DNA from: Tabrizicola sp.
GTDB lineage: Bacteria; Pseudomonadota; Alphaproteobacteria; Rhodobacterales; Rhodobacteraceae
Length of the DNA: 64,000 nucleotides
Direction of reading: 5' to 3'
Assembly: GCF_030694085.1 (NCBI RefSeq)
Contig: NZ_JAUXZE010000085.1
Location: forward strand, 48,670 to 112,669
The position numbers were made by a program, and so were the translations under genes. Positions within the stretch are counted from its first letter, which is position 1, and every line of letters begins with the position of its first letter. The notes under the pieces were generated by a model. The model did not search any database and was not told where the DNA came from. It saw only the letters and a program-made list of their open reading frames with translations. Shown here piece after piece: positions 16,308-24,155 of the stretch.

Positions 16308-17615
16308 TCAGATATCCAGCGTCGTCTGGGTCTCCCAGGCCGAGAAATGCGAACAGTAGTCGTTCCATTCCTTGTGCTTCAGTTTCAGGAAGGCCGCACT
16401 GAACTCGTCGCCCATCATCGACTTCAGGGTCTTGTCCCGGTCATACTCCCGCAGCGCGTCCAGCAGGTTCAGCGGCAGCTTCGGCGCGTTCTTCACCGTG
16501 TGCCCCATCTGATACATGTCGATGTCATGCCGCTTGCCGGGGTCCGCCTTGGTCCGCACCCCGTCGATGCCCGCCGCAAGGATCACCGCCTGCATCAGGT
16601 AAGGGTTCGCCGCGCCATCGGGGAGCCGCAGCTCGAACCGCCCTGGCCCCGGCACGCGAACCATGTGGGTCCGGTTGTTGCCGGTCCAGGTCACCGTGTT
16701 CGGCGCCCAGGTCGCGCCCGAAGAGGTGCGAGGAGCATTGATCCGCTTGTAGCTGTTCACCGTCGGGTTGCAGATCGCCGCCAGCGCCGATGCGTGTTTC
16801 ATGATCCCGCCCAGGAAGTGCCGCCCCTGATCCGAAAGCCCCAGCTCCTTGGAGTTGTCGGCAAAGGCGTTCTTCTTCCCGTCCAGCGTCCAGACCGAGA
16901 TGTGGGCATGGCAACCCGACCCGGTCAGCCCCTTGAACGGCTTCGGCATGAAGGTGCAGCGCAACCCGTGCTTTTCGGCCACCGACTTCATCATGAACTT
17001 GAAGAAGCTGTGCTTGTCCGCCGTCTGCAGGACGTCGTCGTACTTCCAGTTCATCTCGTACTGGCCGGTCGCGTCTTCGTGGTCGTTCTGGTAGGCCTCC
17101 CAACCCAAGTCCAGCATGTAATCGCAGACTTCGGCGATGCAGTCATATTGACGCATCATGGCCTGCTGGTCGTAACAGGGCTTTTCGGCGCAGTCATAAG
17201 GATCGGCGATCCTGTCGCCCTCGGGGGTCAGCAGGAAGAATTCCGGCTCGACCCCGGTCTTGACCCGCAGACCGTCCTTGGCCGCCTCGTCGATCAGACG
17301 GCGCAGGACGTTGCGCGGGGCCTGAGCCAACGGCTTTTCTTCCATGACGCAGTTCGAGGCAACCCAAGCCACCTCTTTCTTCCAGGGCAACTGGATCGCC
17401 GCCTCTGGGTCGGGGACTGCCATCATGTCCGGGTGCGCCGGAGTGAGGTCCAGCCAGGTCGCGAAACCCGCAAAACCCGCCCCATCCACCGCCATGTCGT
17501 TGATCGCCTGCGTCGGCACCAGTTTTGCACGCTGCCCACCGAAGAGGTCGGTGTAGGAAACCATGAAATACTTGACGCCTTTTTCCTTTGCCCACTTGGC
17601 AAGGTCTTTAGCCAT
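16308..17615 (-). CDS. gmaS: Gamma-glutamylmethylamide synthetase
   Basis: 435 aa, glutamine-synthetase-like. Visible active-site blocks are EPEFFLL, GQYEMNW, the ATP-site stretch TFMPKPFKGLTGSGCHAHIS and NSYKRINAP, all typical of the GlnA type III-like GMAS group rather than GlnA type I. GMAS joins methylamine to glutamate with ATP, the first step of the N-methylglutamate route. The ATG has GGGAG eight bases upstream. It follows mgsC by 51 bases as the last gene of mgsABC-gmaS. Confidence 0.94.
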   Translation of the reverse strand: MAKDLAKWAKEKGVKYFMVSYTDLFGGQRAKLVPTQAINDMAVDGAGFAGFATWLDLTPAHPDMMAVPDPEAAIQLPWKKEVAWVASNCVMEEKPLAQAPRNVLRRLIDEAAKDGLRVKTGVEPEFFLLTPEGDRIADPYDCAEKPCYDQQAMMRQYDCIAEVCDYMLDLGWEAYQNDHEDATGQYEMNWKYDDVLQTADKHSFFKFMMKSVAEKHGLRCTFMPKPFKGLTGSGCHAHISVWTLDGKKNAFADNSKELGLSDQGRHFLGGIMKHASALAAICNPTVNSYKRINAPRTSSGATWAPNTVTWTGNNRTHMVRVPGPGRFELRLPDGAANPYLMQAVILAAGIDGVRTKADPGKRHDIDMYQMGHTVKNAPKLPLNLLDALREYDRDKTLKSMMGDEFSAAFLKLKHKEWNDYCSHFSAWETQTTLDI

Positions 17616-17666
17616 CACTGTAACTCCCTAGGTCTTTTCTTGTGTGTTTAAGGGGAAACGGCGGCC

Positions 17667-18995
17667 TTACCAGCCGCCGTTCCGCCCCGGTATCCAGTTG
17701 GTGCCTGCCAGCGGAACGCCAGCCATCGCCGCCGCCTCGATGGTCAGCGAGACCAGGTCCTCGGGCTCGAGGTTGTGCAGGTGGTTCTTGCCGCAGGCGC
17801 GCGCGATGGTCTGCGCTTCCAGCGTCATCACCTTGAGGTAGTTCTTCAGCCGCCGCCCACCCAGGACCGGATCGAAGCGCTTGGACAGCTCGGGGTCCTG
17901 CGTGGTGATCCCGGCGGGGTCACGGCCTTCGTGCCAGTCGTCATAGGCGTCGGCGGTGGTACCGAGCTTCTGGTATTCCTCTTCCCACTTCGGGTCGTTG
18001 TCGCCCAAAGCAATCAGCGCCGCCGTCCCGATGGCAACTGCATCGGCACCGAGGGCCATCGCCTTCGCCACGTCCGCGCCCGACCGGATGCCGCCCGAGA
18101 CGATCAGCTGCACCTTCCGGTGCATCCCCAGGTCTTGCAGCGCCTTCACGGCTTGCGGGATACAGGCCAGGATCGGCATGCCGACATGCTCGATGAACAC
18201 GTCCTGCGTCGCCGCCGTGCCGCCCTGCATGCCGTCCAGCACGACCACGTCCGCGCCCGCCTTCACCGCAAGGGCCGTGTCGTAATAGGGCCGCGCACCG
18301 CCGACCTTGACGTAGATCGGCTTTTCCCAATCGGTGATCTCGCGCAGTTCCATGATCTTGATCTCAAGATCGTCGGGCCCGGTCCAGTCCGGGTGACGGC
18401 AGGCACTACGCTGGTCGATCCCCTTGGGCAGGTTGCGCATGTTGGCGACGCGGTCGCTGATCTTCTGGCCCAGAAGCATCCCGCCGCCGCCGGGCTTTGC
18501 ACCCTGGCCGACCACGACCTCGATCGCATCCGCCCGGCGCAGGTCGTCGGGGTTCATCCCATAGCGCGACGGCAGATACTGATAGACCAGCGTCTTGGAA
18601 TGGCCGCGCTCTTCCTCGGTCATGCCCCCGTCGCCGGTGGTGGTCGAAGTGCCCGCCTCGGACGCCCCACGGCCCAGGGCTTCCTTGGCCGGGCCGGACA
18701 GAGCGCCGAAGCTCATCCCGGCGATGGTGATCGGGATGTCCAGGTGGATCGGCTTCTTCGCAAAGCGGGTGCCCAGCCAGACGTCGGTCGAGCATTTCTC
18801 ACGGTAGCCTTCCAGCGGATAGCGGCTGATCGAGGCCCCAAGGAACAGCAGATCATCAAAGTGCGGCAAGTGCCGCTTGGTGCCGCCGCCGCGGATGTCG
18901 TAGATGCCGGACGCAGCGGCGCGGCGGATTTCGGCGTTCACCGCCGGAGTGAACGTGGCCGAGAAGCGCGGCGGAGTATGGGGGAAGTCGCTCAT
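17667..18995 (-). CDS. mgsC: N-methylglutamate synthase subunit C (FMN-binding, GltB-like)
   Basis: 442 aa, the FMN-binding central domain of glutamate synthase: ITIAGMSFGALSGPAKEALGRGA near residue 75, GGTAATQDVF, and the phosphate-binding SGGIRSGADVAKAMALGADAVAIG. After this point glutamate synthases carry a cysteine cluster binding [3Fe-4S]; here the equivalent region reads AYDDWHEGRDPAGITTQDPEL and has no cysteine. With MgsA and MgsB it would convert gamma-glutamylmethylamide to N-methylglutamate. ATG at 18995 with GAGG five bases away; it starts 7 bases after mgsB. Confidence 0.92.
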   Translation of the reverse strand: MSDFPHTPPRFSATFTPAVNAEIRRAAASGIYDIRGGGTKRHLPHFDDLLFLGASISRYPLEGYREKCSTDVWLGTRFAKKPIHLDIPITIAGMSFGALSGPAKEALGRGASEAGTSTTTGDGGMTEEERGHSKTLVYQYLPSRYGMNPDDLRRADAIEVVVGQGAKPGGGGMLLGQKISDRVANMRNLPKGIDQRSACRHPDWTGPDDLEIKIMELREITDWEKPIYVKVGGARPYYDTALAVKAGADVVVLDGMQGGTAATQDVFIEHVGMPILACIPQAVKALQDLGMHRKVQLIVSGGIRSGADVAKAMALGADAVAIGTAALIALGDNDPKWEEEYQKLGTTADAYDDWHEGRDPAGITTQDPELSKRFDPVLGGRRLKNYLKVMTLEAQTIARACGKNHLHNLEPEDLVSLTIEAAAMAGVPLAGTNWIPGRNGGW

Positions 18996-19002
18996 CTTTA
19001 CC

Positions 19003-19692
19003 TCAGTATGCCGCTGCGTTGTCGATGTTGAAGTTGTACAGCTTCCGGGCCGAGCCATAGCGCTTGAACTCTTCTGGCCTGGCCTGGCCGTCGGCCTCGC
19101 CGCGTTTCAGAAGGTCTGCCAGCAGGGCCAGATGTTCCGGCCGCATCTCTTTCTCGATGCAGTCCGCGCCCAGCGACTTGACCGATCCGCGCACGAACAG
19201 ACGCGCTTCGTACAGCGAGTCGCCCAGCGCGTCGCCCGCGTCCCCAAGCACTACAAGGTTCCCGGACTGCGCCATGAAGGCCGACATGTGGCCGATGCTG
19301 CCGTGGACGACAATGTCGATCCCCTTCATCGACACACCGCAGCGCGACGAGGCATTGCCCTTGATCACCAACAAGCCACCACGCCCGGTCGCCCCGGCAT
19401 ACTGGCTGGCATTGCCGTCGATGATGACGGTGCCCGACATCATGTTCTCGGCCACGCCGGGGCCAGCAGAGCCCTTGATGCGGATCGTCGCCTGCTTGTT
19501 CATGCCCGCGCAGTAATAGCCCGTCGAGCCTCGGACCGTGATATCCACCGGCGCGTCCACTCCGGCGGCAATTGCATGCGCGCCCTTGGGGTTGACGACC
19601 TCCCAGGCGGTCATGTTGGTCTGGCCCTTCAGGGCGTGCAGCGAGGAGTTCAGGGCGCGCAGGCCCTCTTTCCCCAGATCGAAGGTCTGCAT
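19003..19692 (-). CDS. mgsB: N-methylglutamate synthase subunit B (GXGXG domain)
   Basis: 229 aa. A right-handed beta-helix of the GltB C-terminal type, seen in the repeated GxxG turns (GSTGYYCAGM, GSAGPGVAENM, GATGRGGLLVIKGNASSRCG, GSIGHMSAFMAQSGNLVVLGDAGDALGDSLYEARLFVRG). It scaffolds the amidotransferase and FMN subunits. The open frame extends 82 codons upstream through the mgsA gene in another frame; MQTFDLGKEGLRAL is the natural start, 4 bases after the mgsA stop. Confidence 0.92.
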   Translation of the reverse strand: MQTFDLGKEGLRALNSSLHALKGQTNMTAWEVVNPKGAHAIAAGVDAPVDITVRGSTGYYCAGMNKQATIRIKGSAGPGVAENMMSGTVIIDGNASQYAGATGRGGLLVIKGNASSRCGVSMKGIDIVVHGSIGHMSAFMAQSGNLVVLGDAGDALGDSLYEARLFVRGSVKSLGADCIEKEMRPEHLALLADLLKRGEADGQARPEEFKRYGSARKLYNFNIDNAAAY

Positions 19693-19696
19693 TCTC

Positions 19697-20593
19697 TCAA
19701 CGCTCCCAGAAGTACACAGTGGCGGGTTCGGGCTCCCAGACGCGGGCGTTCTCGATGCCCGGCAGGTTGACCAGCGCCCGGTATTCCGATCCGAATGCCA
19801 CGTAGGCGTCGGTCTCGGCCATGACGGCGGGCTTGCAAGCGATGGGGTCACGGACGACGCCAAAGCCGTTCTTGGTGCCGACGACGAAGGTGTAGAAGCC
19901 GTCCAGGTCTTCAAGACCGGATTCCAGCGCGGTGCCAAGATCCTCGCCTTCTTTCAGCTTCTGGCTGACATAGGCGGCGGCGACCTCGGTGTCGTTCTGG
20001 GTCTCGAAGGTCATGCCCTTGCGGATCAGCTCGCGGCGCAACCCGTTGTGGTTCGAAAGGCTGCCGTTGTGCACCAGGCATTGATCCGGCCCGGTCGAGA
20101 ACGGGTGCGCGCCCATCGTGGTCACGGCGGATTCGGTCGCCATGCGGGTGTGACCGATGCCGTGAGTGCCCTTCATCCGGGCGACGTCGAAGCGGGCGGC
20201 CACATCCTTGGGCAGGCCGACCTCCTTGAAGATCTCGATGCTGTCGCCCGCGCTCATCACCTTCACGCCGGGGCGCAGATGCGACAGGGCCGACCGGGCG
20301 GCGTCCAGCTGATCCAGCGGCACTTCCAGCACCGCGTGGGTCGACTTGATCAGCATGGTCACCGGCTGGCCGATGGCGTCATGCAGATCGCCATCGAGGT
20401 TCTTGAAGTCCTTGTCGGGGCTTGCCGACTGGATGGTGATCTTGCCCAGACCGTCCTTTGCCCCGCCATAGATCGCGATGCCGGCCGAGTCGGGGCCGCG
20501 GTCGGTCATGGTGATCAGCATGTCCGTCAGCATGGCACCAAGCTGCGGTTCCAGCTTCGGGTCCTTGAGGAAAAGTCCAACGATGCCACACAT
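19697..20593 (-). CDS. mgsA: N-methylglutamate synthase subunit A (class II glutamine amidotransferase)
   Basis: 298 aa, starting MCGIVGLFL so that after methionine removal Cys becomes the N-terminal nucleophile of an Ntn amidotransferase. Further blocks are DRGPDSAGIAIYG, GHTRMATESAVTTMGAHPF and LVHNGSLSNHNGLRREL. In this complex it hydrolyses the gamma-glutamylmethylamide side chain to hand over methylamine. Seventeen extra upstream codons are excluded because the Cys2 must be terminal; GAAGGAG lies eight bases before this ATG. First gene of the operon. Confidence 0.94.
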   Translation of the reverse strand: MCGIVGLFLKDPKLEPQLGAMLTDMLITMTDRGPDSAGIAIYGGAKDGLGKITIQSASPDKDFKNLDGDLHDAIGQPVTMLIKSTHAVLEVPLDQLDAARSALSHLRPGVKVMSAGDSIEIFKEVGLPKDVAARFDVARMKGTHGIGHTRMATESAVTTMGAHPFSTGPDQCLVHNGSLSNHNGLRRELIRKGMTFETQNDTEVAAAYVSQKLKEGEDLGTALESGLEDLDGFYTFVVGTKNGFGVVRDPIACKPAVMAETDAYVAFGSEYRALVNLPGIENARVWEPEPATVYFWER

Positions 20594-20622
20594 GGATTCG
20601 TCTCCTTCACGTGATTGCGATG

Positions 20623-20651
20623 ACGCTAGCACCGCTTGATCCACCTATCAA
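20623..20651 (-). promoter_or_regulatory. Predicted sigma-70 promoter of mgsABC-gmaS
   Basis: Minus strand TTGATA, 17-nt spacer, TAGCGT, about 30-58 bases upstream of the mgsA ATG. Confidence 0.35.
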
Positions 20652-20660
20652 CTGGTAAGA

Positions 20661-20777
20661 AACAAATTTCACCTGTCGGGAAAAACGCTGCTTATTGAAC
20701 AGGCATCTGCAGTTTTTCTTGACAGATTGTCGCAGGTGGCTTTCCCTGTGGAAAACAAATTTGCCGTGCAGGGAAAG
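20661..20777. promoter_or_regulatory. Repeat-rich control region between mgsA and the permease operon
   Basis: Two direct repeats, AACAAATTTCACCTGTCGGG at 20661 and AACAAATTTGCCGTGCAGGG at 20754, start 93 bases apart, and an inverted repeat CTTTCCCTG/CAGGGAAAG spans 20740-20777. A perfect TTGACA lies at 20719. The layout suggests operators for a shared regulator of the two divergent units. Confidence 0.45.
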
Positions 20778-20827
20778 ACGTCGGGGCCGCGTCGCACGGG
20801 TCGCTCAAGAGCTCAAGGGAGGAAATC

Positions 20828-21115
20828 GTGGGAGACCTTAATCAGCGGATTGAGGCGATGCACCGACGCGACGTGCTGGTGGCATGGGCGTTCGTGATCG
20901 GCCTTTGGTGCGCCGTGATCTTCGTTGCCATCGCGACCTGGGACCTTGCGCCGAATGGAACTGCGCGGGTGCTGCTTATGATCGCCGGGGCTGTCGTCCT
21001 GATCTTCAACACCGCCGCCATCCTGGCGATGCTGCGCCATTACCGCGAGGACCGCGACTTCATGTACGGCCTCGACATCAAGTTCCTTGACGAAGCCCGC
21101 GGCAGAAAGGGCTGA
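20828..21115 (+). CDS. Small two-helix membrane protein, first gene of permease operon
   Basis: 95 aa with a GTG start backed by GGGAGG. Two hydrophobic helices at about residues 17-38 (LVAWAFVIGLWCAVIFVAIATW) and 47-68, flanked by charged N- and C-terminal tails, so both ends lie on the cytoplasmic side. No family recognised. It opens a four-gene run (with 2-, 6- and 1-base gaps) that ends in an APC permease and is transcribed away from mgsABC. Confidence 0.85.
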   Translation: MGDLNQRIEAMHRRDVLVAWAFVIGLWCAVIFVAIATWDLAPNGTARVLLMIAGAVVLIFNTAAILAMLRHYREDRDFMYGLDIKFLDEARGRKG

Positions 21116-21117
21116 AC

Positions 21118-21495
21118 ATGGCACATTATCAACCCCCGAAGCAGGGCAAGGCCAGCCAGTTGTTTGACGTCGTCGTGCTGGTGGTTCTGACCGTCGGCGC
21201 GCTGTTCGTCCCGCTCTGGATGGGCATGGCGGGCGCGGCCAAGTCGGTTTCCACCCCGGTCGAGAATCCGACCTGGGAGACGTTGGGCCAGAATGAAGCG
21301 CAGTCCGCCAAATACGAAGCACTCGGCTACACGCCCGAGACCGCCCACGACCTGATCCTGGCACGCTTCGACTACAGCTTCTCGATCACCGCGCTGCTGA
21401 CGATGATCGCGGTCATCCTGCTATATTACTTCCTGATCCTGCGGTTCTCCGAAGTGGAATACCGCGAAGTCATCTCAGAAAAATTCGGGGAGTAG
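21118..21495 (+). CDS. Small two-helix membrane protein, second gene of permease operon
   Basis: 125 aa. Helices at about residues 15-38 and 89-111, joined by a 50-residue loop (KSVSTPVENPTWETLGQ...) that would face the periplasm if the charged N terminus is cytoplasmic. Begins 2 bases after the previous stop. No recognised family; the loop is a candidate substrate-contact or partner-docking region. Confidence 0.85.
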   Translation: MAHYQPPKQGKASQLFDVVVLVVLTVGALFVPLWMGMAGAAKSVSTPVENPTWETLGQNEAQSAKYEALGYTPETAHDLILARFDYSFSITALLTMIAVILLYYFLILRFSEVEYREVISEKFGE

Positions 21496-21501
21496 GCCAT
21501 C

Positions 21502-21672
21502 ATGGACCTGTGGAACTGGCTTGAATACGGCGCCTGGGGGCTTTCGGCCGCCTTTGGCCTGCACATGGCTGTCGATTGGCTGAAGACCGACAGCACCTAT
21601 TCCGAAGACGTCCTCACCTCATCCCGCGAAGGCGAGCTTGAGGCGATGGCCGAAGAACGCAAGGGGCACTGA
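21502..21672 (+). CDS. Very small protein (56 aa), third gene of permease operon
   Basis: 56 aa, MDLWNWLEYGAWGLSAAFGL... then a hydrophilic acidic tail ending EERKGH. One short amphipathic or transmembrane helix (residues 3-25). Six bases separate it from the gene before and one base from the permease ATG, so it is clearly inside the operon and probably translated with it. GGGGAG lies near its start. Not matched to any family. Confidence 0.8.
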   Translation: MDLWNWLEYGAWGLSAAFGLHMAVDWLKTDSTYSEDVLTSSREGELEAMAEERKGH

Positions 21673-21673
21673 C

Positions 21674-23110
21674 ATGGCTGATGTGGACATCACCTCGCAG
21701 ACCATGGACGGCATGGGACCGCACGGCACCAAGGTCGGCCTTCTCCGGGTCCTTGGCCCGGCCCACGTCTGGGCGCTAGGCGTCGGCATCGTTCTGGTCG
21801 GCGAATACATGGGCTGGAACTTCGCCGTCGGCAAAGGTGGGGCCTATGCCGCACTGATCGCCTGCTGGTTCGCGGGGATTCTGTATTCCTGCGTCGCCAT
21901 GATCGACTCGGAGGTCACCTCGACCGTCGCTTCGGCCGGGGGACAATACACGCAGGCCAAGCACATCGTCGGGCCGCTGATGGCGTTCAACGTCGGTCTC
22001 TACCTTGTCTTCGCCTACACGATGCTTGAGGCTGCCAATGCCATCACGGCAGGCTACCTCTTTTCTGTCGTCGCCTCGATGACGGGACATGCCGACGCGC
22101 TGGACCAGCGACCCTTCATCATCCTGGTCATCATGTTCCTGGCCTGGCTGAACTATCGCGGCGTGCTGGCGACTCTGACCTTCAACCTGGTCATCACCTC
22201 GATCGCCTTTCTTGCGATCCTTGTGCTGTTCCTGTCGACCAGCGGAGTCATCGGCACCGGGATCATGGAGCACGCGGCCTTGTTCGAGGGCCATGAGCTT
22301 CCCTATGGCTGGATCGGCGTCCTGGCGGCCATGCACTTCGGCCTATGGTACTACCTTGGCATCGAGGGCACCACGCAGGCGGCCGAGGAAGTCCGCTCTC
22401 CAGCCCGCGCGCTGCCTTTCGGCACGCTGGCCGGGATCATGACGCTCCTCATCGCTGCGACGCTGACCTGGTACGTCTGCTCGGGTGTCCTGCCTTGGGA
22501 GTTCCTGGGGGATGGGGTCAACGGGTCGGTTGCGCCTCTCTTTGACACGGCGCGTCTGTCCGGGTCGAACGCGCTGATCTGGCTACTGGGCTTCGGCACC
22601 CTTTTCGCGACACTCGCCAGCGCCAACGGCTGCATCAACGACGCCTCGCGCGCCTGGTTCGCGATGGGCCGCGACAAGTACCTGCCCGGCTGGTTCGGCG
22701 CGGTTCACCCGAAGTACCGCACGCCCTACCGGGCTATCATCTTCCTGGTCCCGATCGCGCTGATCTTCGCCCTTGGCGCGCCTCTGGACCAGGTCATCAC
22801 CTTCTCCATCCTGTCCGGCCTCTTGGGCTATACCTTCATGCCGCTGAACATCATCCTCTTCCGGCGCAGGTGGCCGTTGGAGACGATCAAGCGCGGCTAT
22901 GAGCACCCGTTCCATCCCGTGCCCGCGATCACGCTACTGACGCTGTGCGGCGTGACCTTCTTCGCGGTGTTCCTGGGCTATGGCACGCAACTTGTCGCGA
23001 TGATCGGCTTCTACATCGTCGTGTCGCTGTGGTTCCACTTCTGGCGTTACCGCTTCGTGAACCGGGGGGCGCAGTTCACCATGCCCTGGCCGAAACCTCG
23101 CGGCTACTAA
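21674..23110 (+). CDS. APC-family permease resembling ethanolamine permeases
   Basis: 478 aa, about 12 membrane helices. HVWALGVGIVLVGEYMGWNFAVGKGG and GLWYYLGIEGTTQAAEEVRSPARALPFG match the ethanolamine/amino-acid permease branch of the APC superfamily. The ATG at 21674 follows the 56-aa gene by one base, twelve codons inside the longest open frame. Divergent from mgsABC-gmaS, so a methylated amine, gamma-glutamylmethylamide or N-methylglutamate are reasonable substrates, but this is inference. A strong terminator follows. Confidence 0.88.
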   Translation: MADVDITSQTMDGMGPHGTKVGLLRVLGPAHVWALGVGIVLVGEYMGWNFAVGKGGAYAALIACWFAGILYSCVAMIDSEVTSTVASAGGQYTQAKHIVGPLMAFNVGLYLVFAYTMLEAANAITAGYLFSVVASMTGHADALDQRPFIILVIMFLAWLNYRGVLATLTFNLVITSIAFLAILVLFLSTSGVIGTGIMEHAALFEGHELPYGWIGVLAAMHFGLWYYLGIEGTTQAAEEVRSPARALPFGTLAGIMTLLIAATLTWYVCSGVLPWEFLGDGVNGSVAPLFDTARLSGSNALIWLLGFGTLFATLASANGCINDASRAWFAMGRDKYLPGWFGAVHPKYRTPYRAIIFLVPIALIFALGAPLDQVITFSILSGLLGYTFMPLNIILFRRRWPLETIKRGYEHPFHPVPAITLLTLCGVTFFAVFLGYGTQLVAMIGFYIVVSLWFHFWRYRFVNRGAQFTMPWPKPRGY

Positions 23111-23118
23111 GGACAAGC

Positions 23119-23146
23119 GGCCCGCCCCCGACAGGGCGGGCCTTTT
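23119..23146 (+). terminator. Terminator of the permease operon
   Basis: Stem GGCCCGCCC/GGGCGGGCC around a 6-base loop, then TTTT, 8 bases past the permease stop. Confidence 0.85.
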
Positions 23147-23149
23147 CCC

Positions 23150-23827
23150 ATGTCCCCACTCATTCCCCTTGGCATCGCCCTTGCCGCCCTTGGCCTGTGG
23201 CTCGCCCTCCGCCTGTTCCGCGAGGCCTCGGCTCGCGCGCGCGCGCGCGCGAACTACTTCTCTGCGGTCAAACCGCTGTTCGACGGCGGCGAGATACGCG
23301 TCCAGCCAACCGGATTTCCGCGCATGACCGGCCGGCGCAAGGGTCTTGCCTTCGACTTGCAGGCCGTCCCGGACACCCTGACCTTCCGCAAGCTTCCGGC
23401 GCTGTGGGTCCTGGTCACCCTGCCAGAGCCCCTGCCGCTTCGCGCTACACTCGACCTCATGGCGCGTCCCTCGGGAAACGAGCCCTTTACCCGTTTCGCC
23501 ACCCTGCCGCAGTCGCTGCCGATCCCACCCGACATGGCGAAGGACATCGCCATCCGCAGCGATGATGCAACCCACATTCCGCCATCGGACCTGCTAACCC
23601 GCCATGCCGACCTGTTCCACGATCCCAGAATCAAGGAACTGGTCATTTCCCCCAAGGGCCTGCGCATCGTGATCCTGGCCGAGGAGGCCGACCGCAGCCG
23701 CTACCTGATCTTCCGCGAGGCCGAAATGGGCCGCGCGCCGCTTGCCCCCGCAAGACTGGAGCCGCTGCTCGACAGGCTGGCGGCCTTGCGCGAAGATGTC
23801 CTGACCCTTGCCAAGGCCCCCGCATGA
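23150..23827 (+). CDS. Hypothetical membrane-anchored protein
   Basis: 225 aa. One N-terminal helix (residues 3-21, LIPLGIALAALGLWLALRL), then a cytoplasmic domain of mixed alpha/beta character without known motifs. Residues about 26-34 (SARARARAN) are encoded in part by nine CG dinucleotides. No ribosome site precedes the ATG, which lies immediately after a terminator, so the start may be wrong or the message may be nearly leaderless. Overlaps the next gene by ATGA. Confidence 0.6.
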   Translation: MSPLIPLGIALAALGLWLALRLFREASARARARANYFSAVKPLFDGGEIRVQPTGFPRMTGRRKGLAFDLQAVPDTLTFRKLPALWVLVTLPEPLPLRATLDLMARPSGNEPFTRFATLPQSLPIPPDMAKDIAIRSDDATHIPPSDLLTRHADLFHDPRIKELVISPKGLRIVILAEEADRSRYLIFREAEMGRAPLAPARLEPLLDRLAALREDVLTLAKAPA

Positions 23828-24099
23828 AACCGCCGCCGAACCCCTACATCGTCCTTGCCGTTGCCGTGGTGCTGCCCGGCATGGGTCAGGTCCTGAACCG
23901 CCAGCCGGTACGCGGGTTGATCTTTGTCTGCTTTGCGATCCTGCTGGGCGGCTTCACCCTGAAGACCGCAGCACCCGAAGTGTCCTTCGTCGGCAAGATG
24001 GCGGGGGGGCTCTTCGTCTGGGCGATGGCAGTGCTGGACGCCTACAAGACCGCCCGCATCCGGCACGCGGTCTGGACCCACGCAAATGCTCCTCGGTGA
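23824..24099 (+). CDS. Small membrane protein, hypothetical
   Basis: 91 aa. Begins KPPPNPYIVLAVAVVLPGMGQVLNRQPVRG, a pattern like the P-G-x-G-Q-x-x-N/R turn of small TM2/DUF5683-type proteins, followed by two further hydrophobic stretches. The ATG overlaps the previous stop (ATGA), so the two proteins are made together. Confidence 0.65.
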   Translation: MKPPPNPYIVLAVAVVLPGMGQVLNRQPVRGLIFVCFAILLGGFTLKTAAPEVSFVGKMAGGLFVWAMAVLDAYKTARIRHAVWTHANAPR

Positions 24100-24126
24100 C
24101 TGCGTCACTCGTCGCGGAAGACCCCC

Positions 24127-24155
24127 GCGAGGAGAAGACGAAGTCGCACGACGAG
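24127..24155 (+). repeat. Dispersed inverted-repeat element, copy A
   Basis: Forward arm GCGAGGAGAAGACG...CGCACGACGAG, with a degenerate inverted arm to its left (about 24102-24120). It ends exactly at the stop codon of the next minus-strand gene. Confidence 0.6.
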
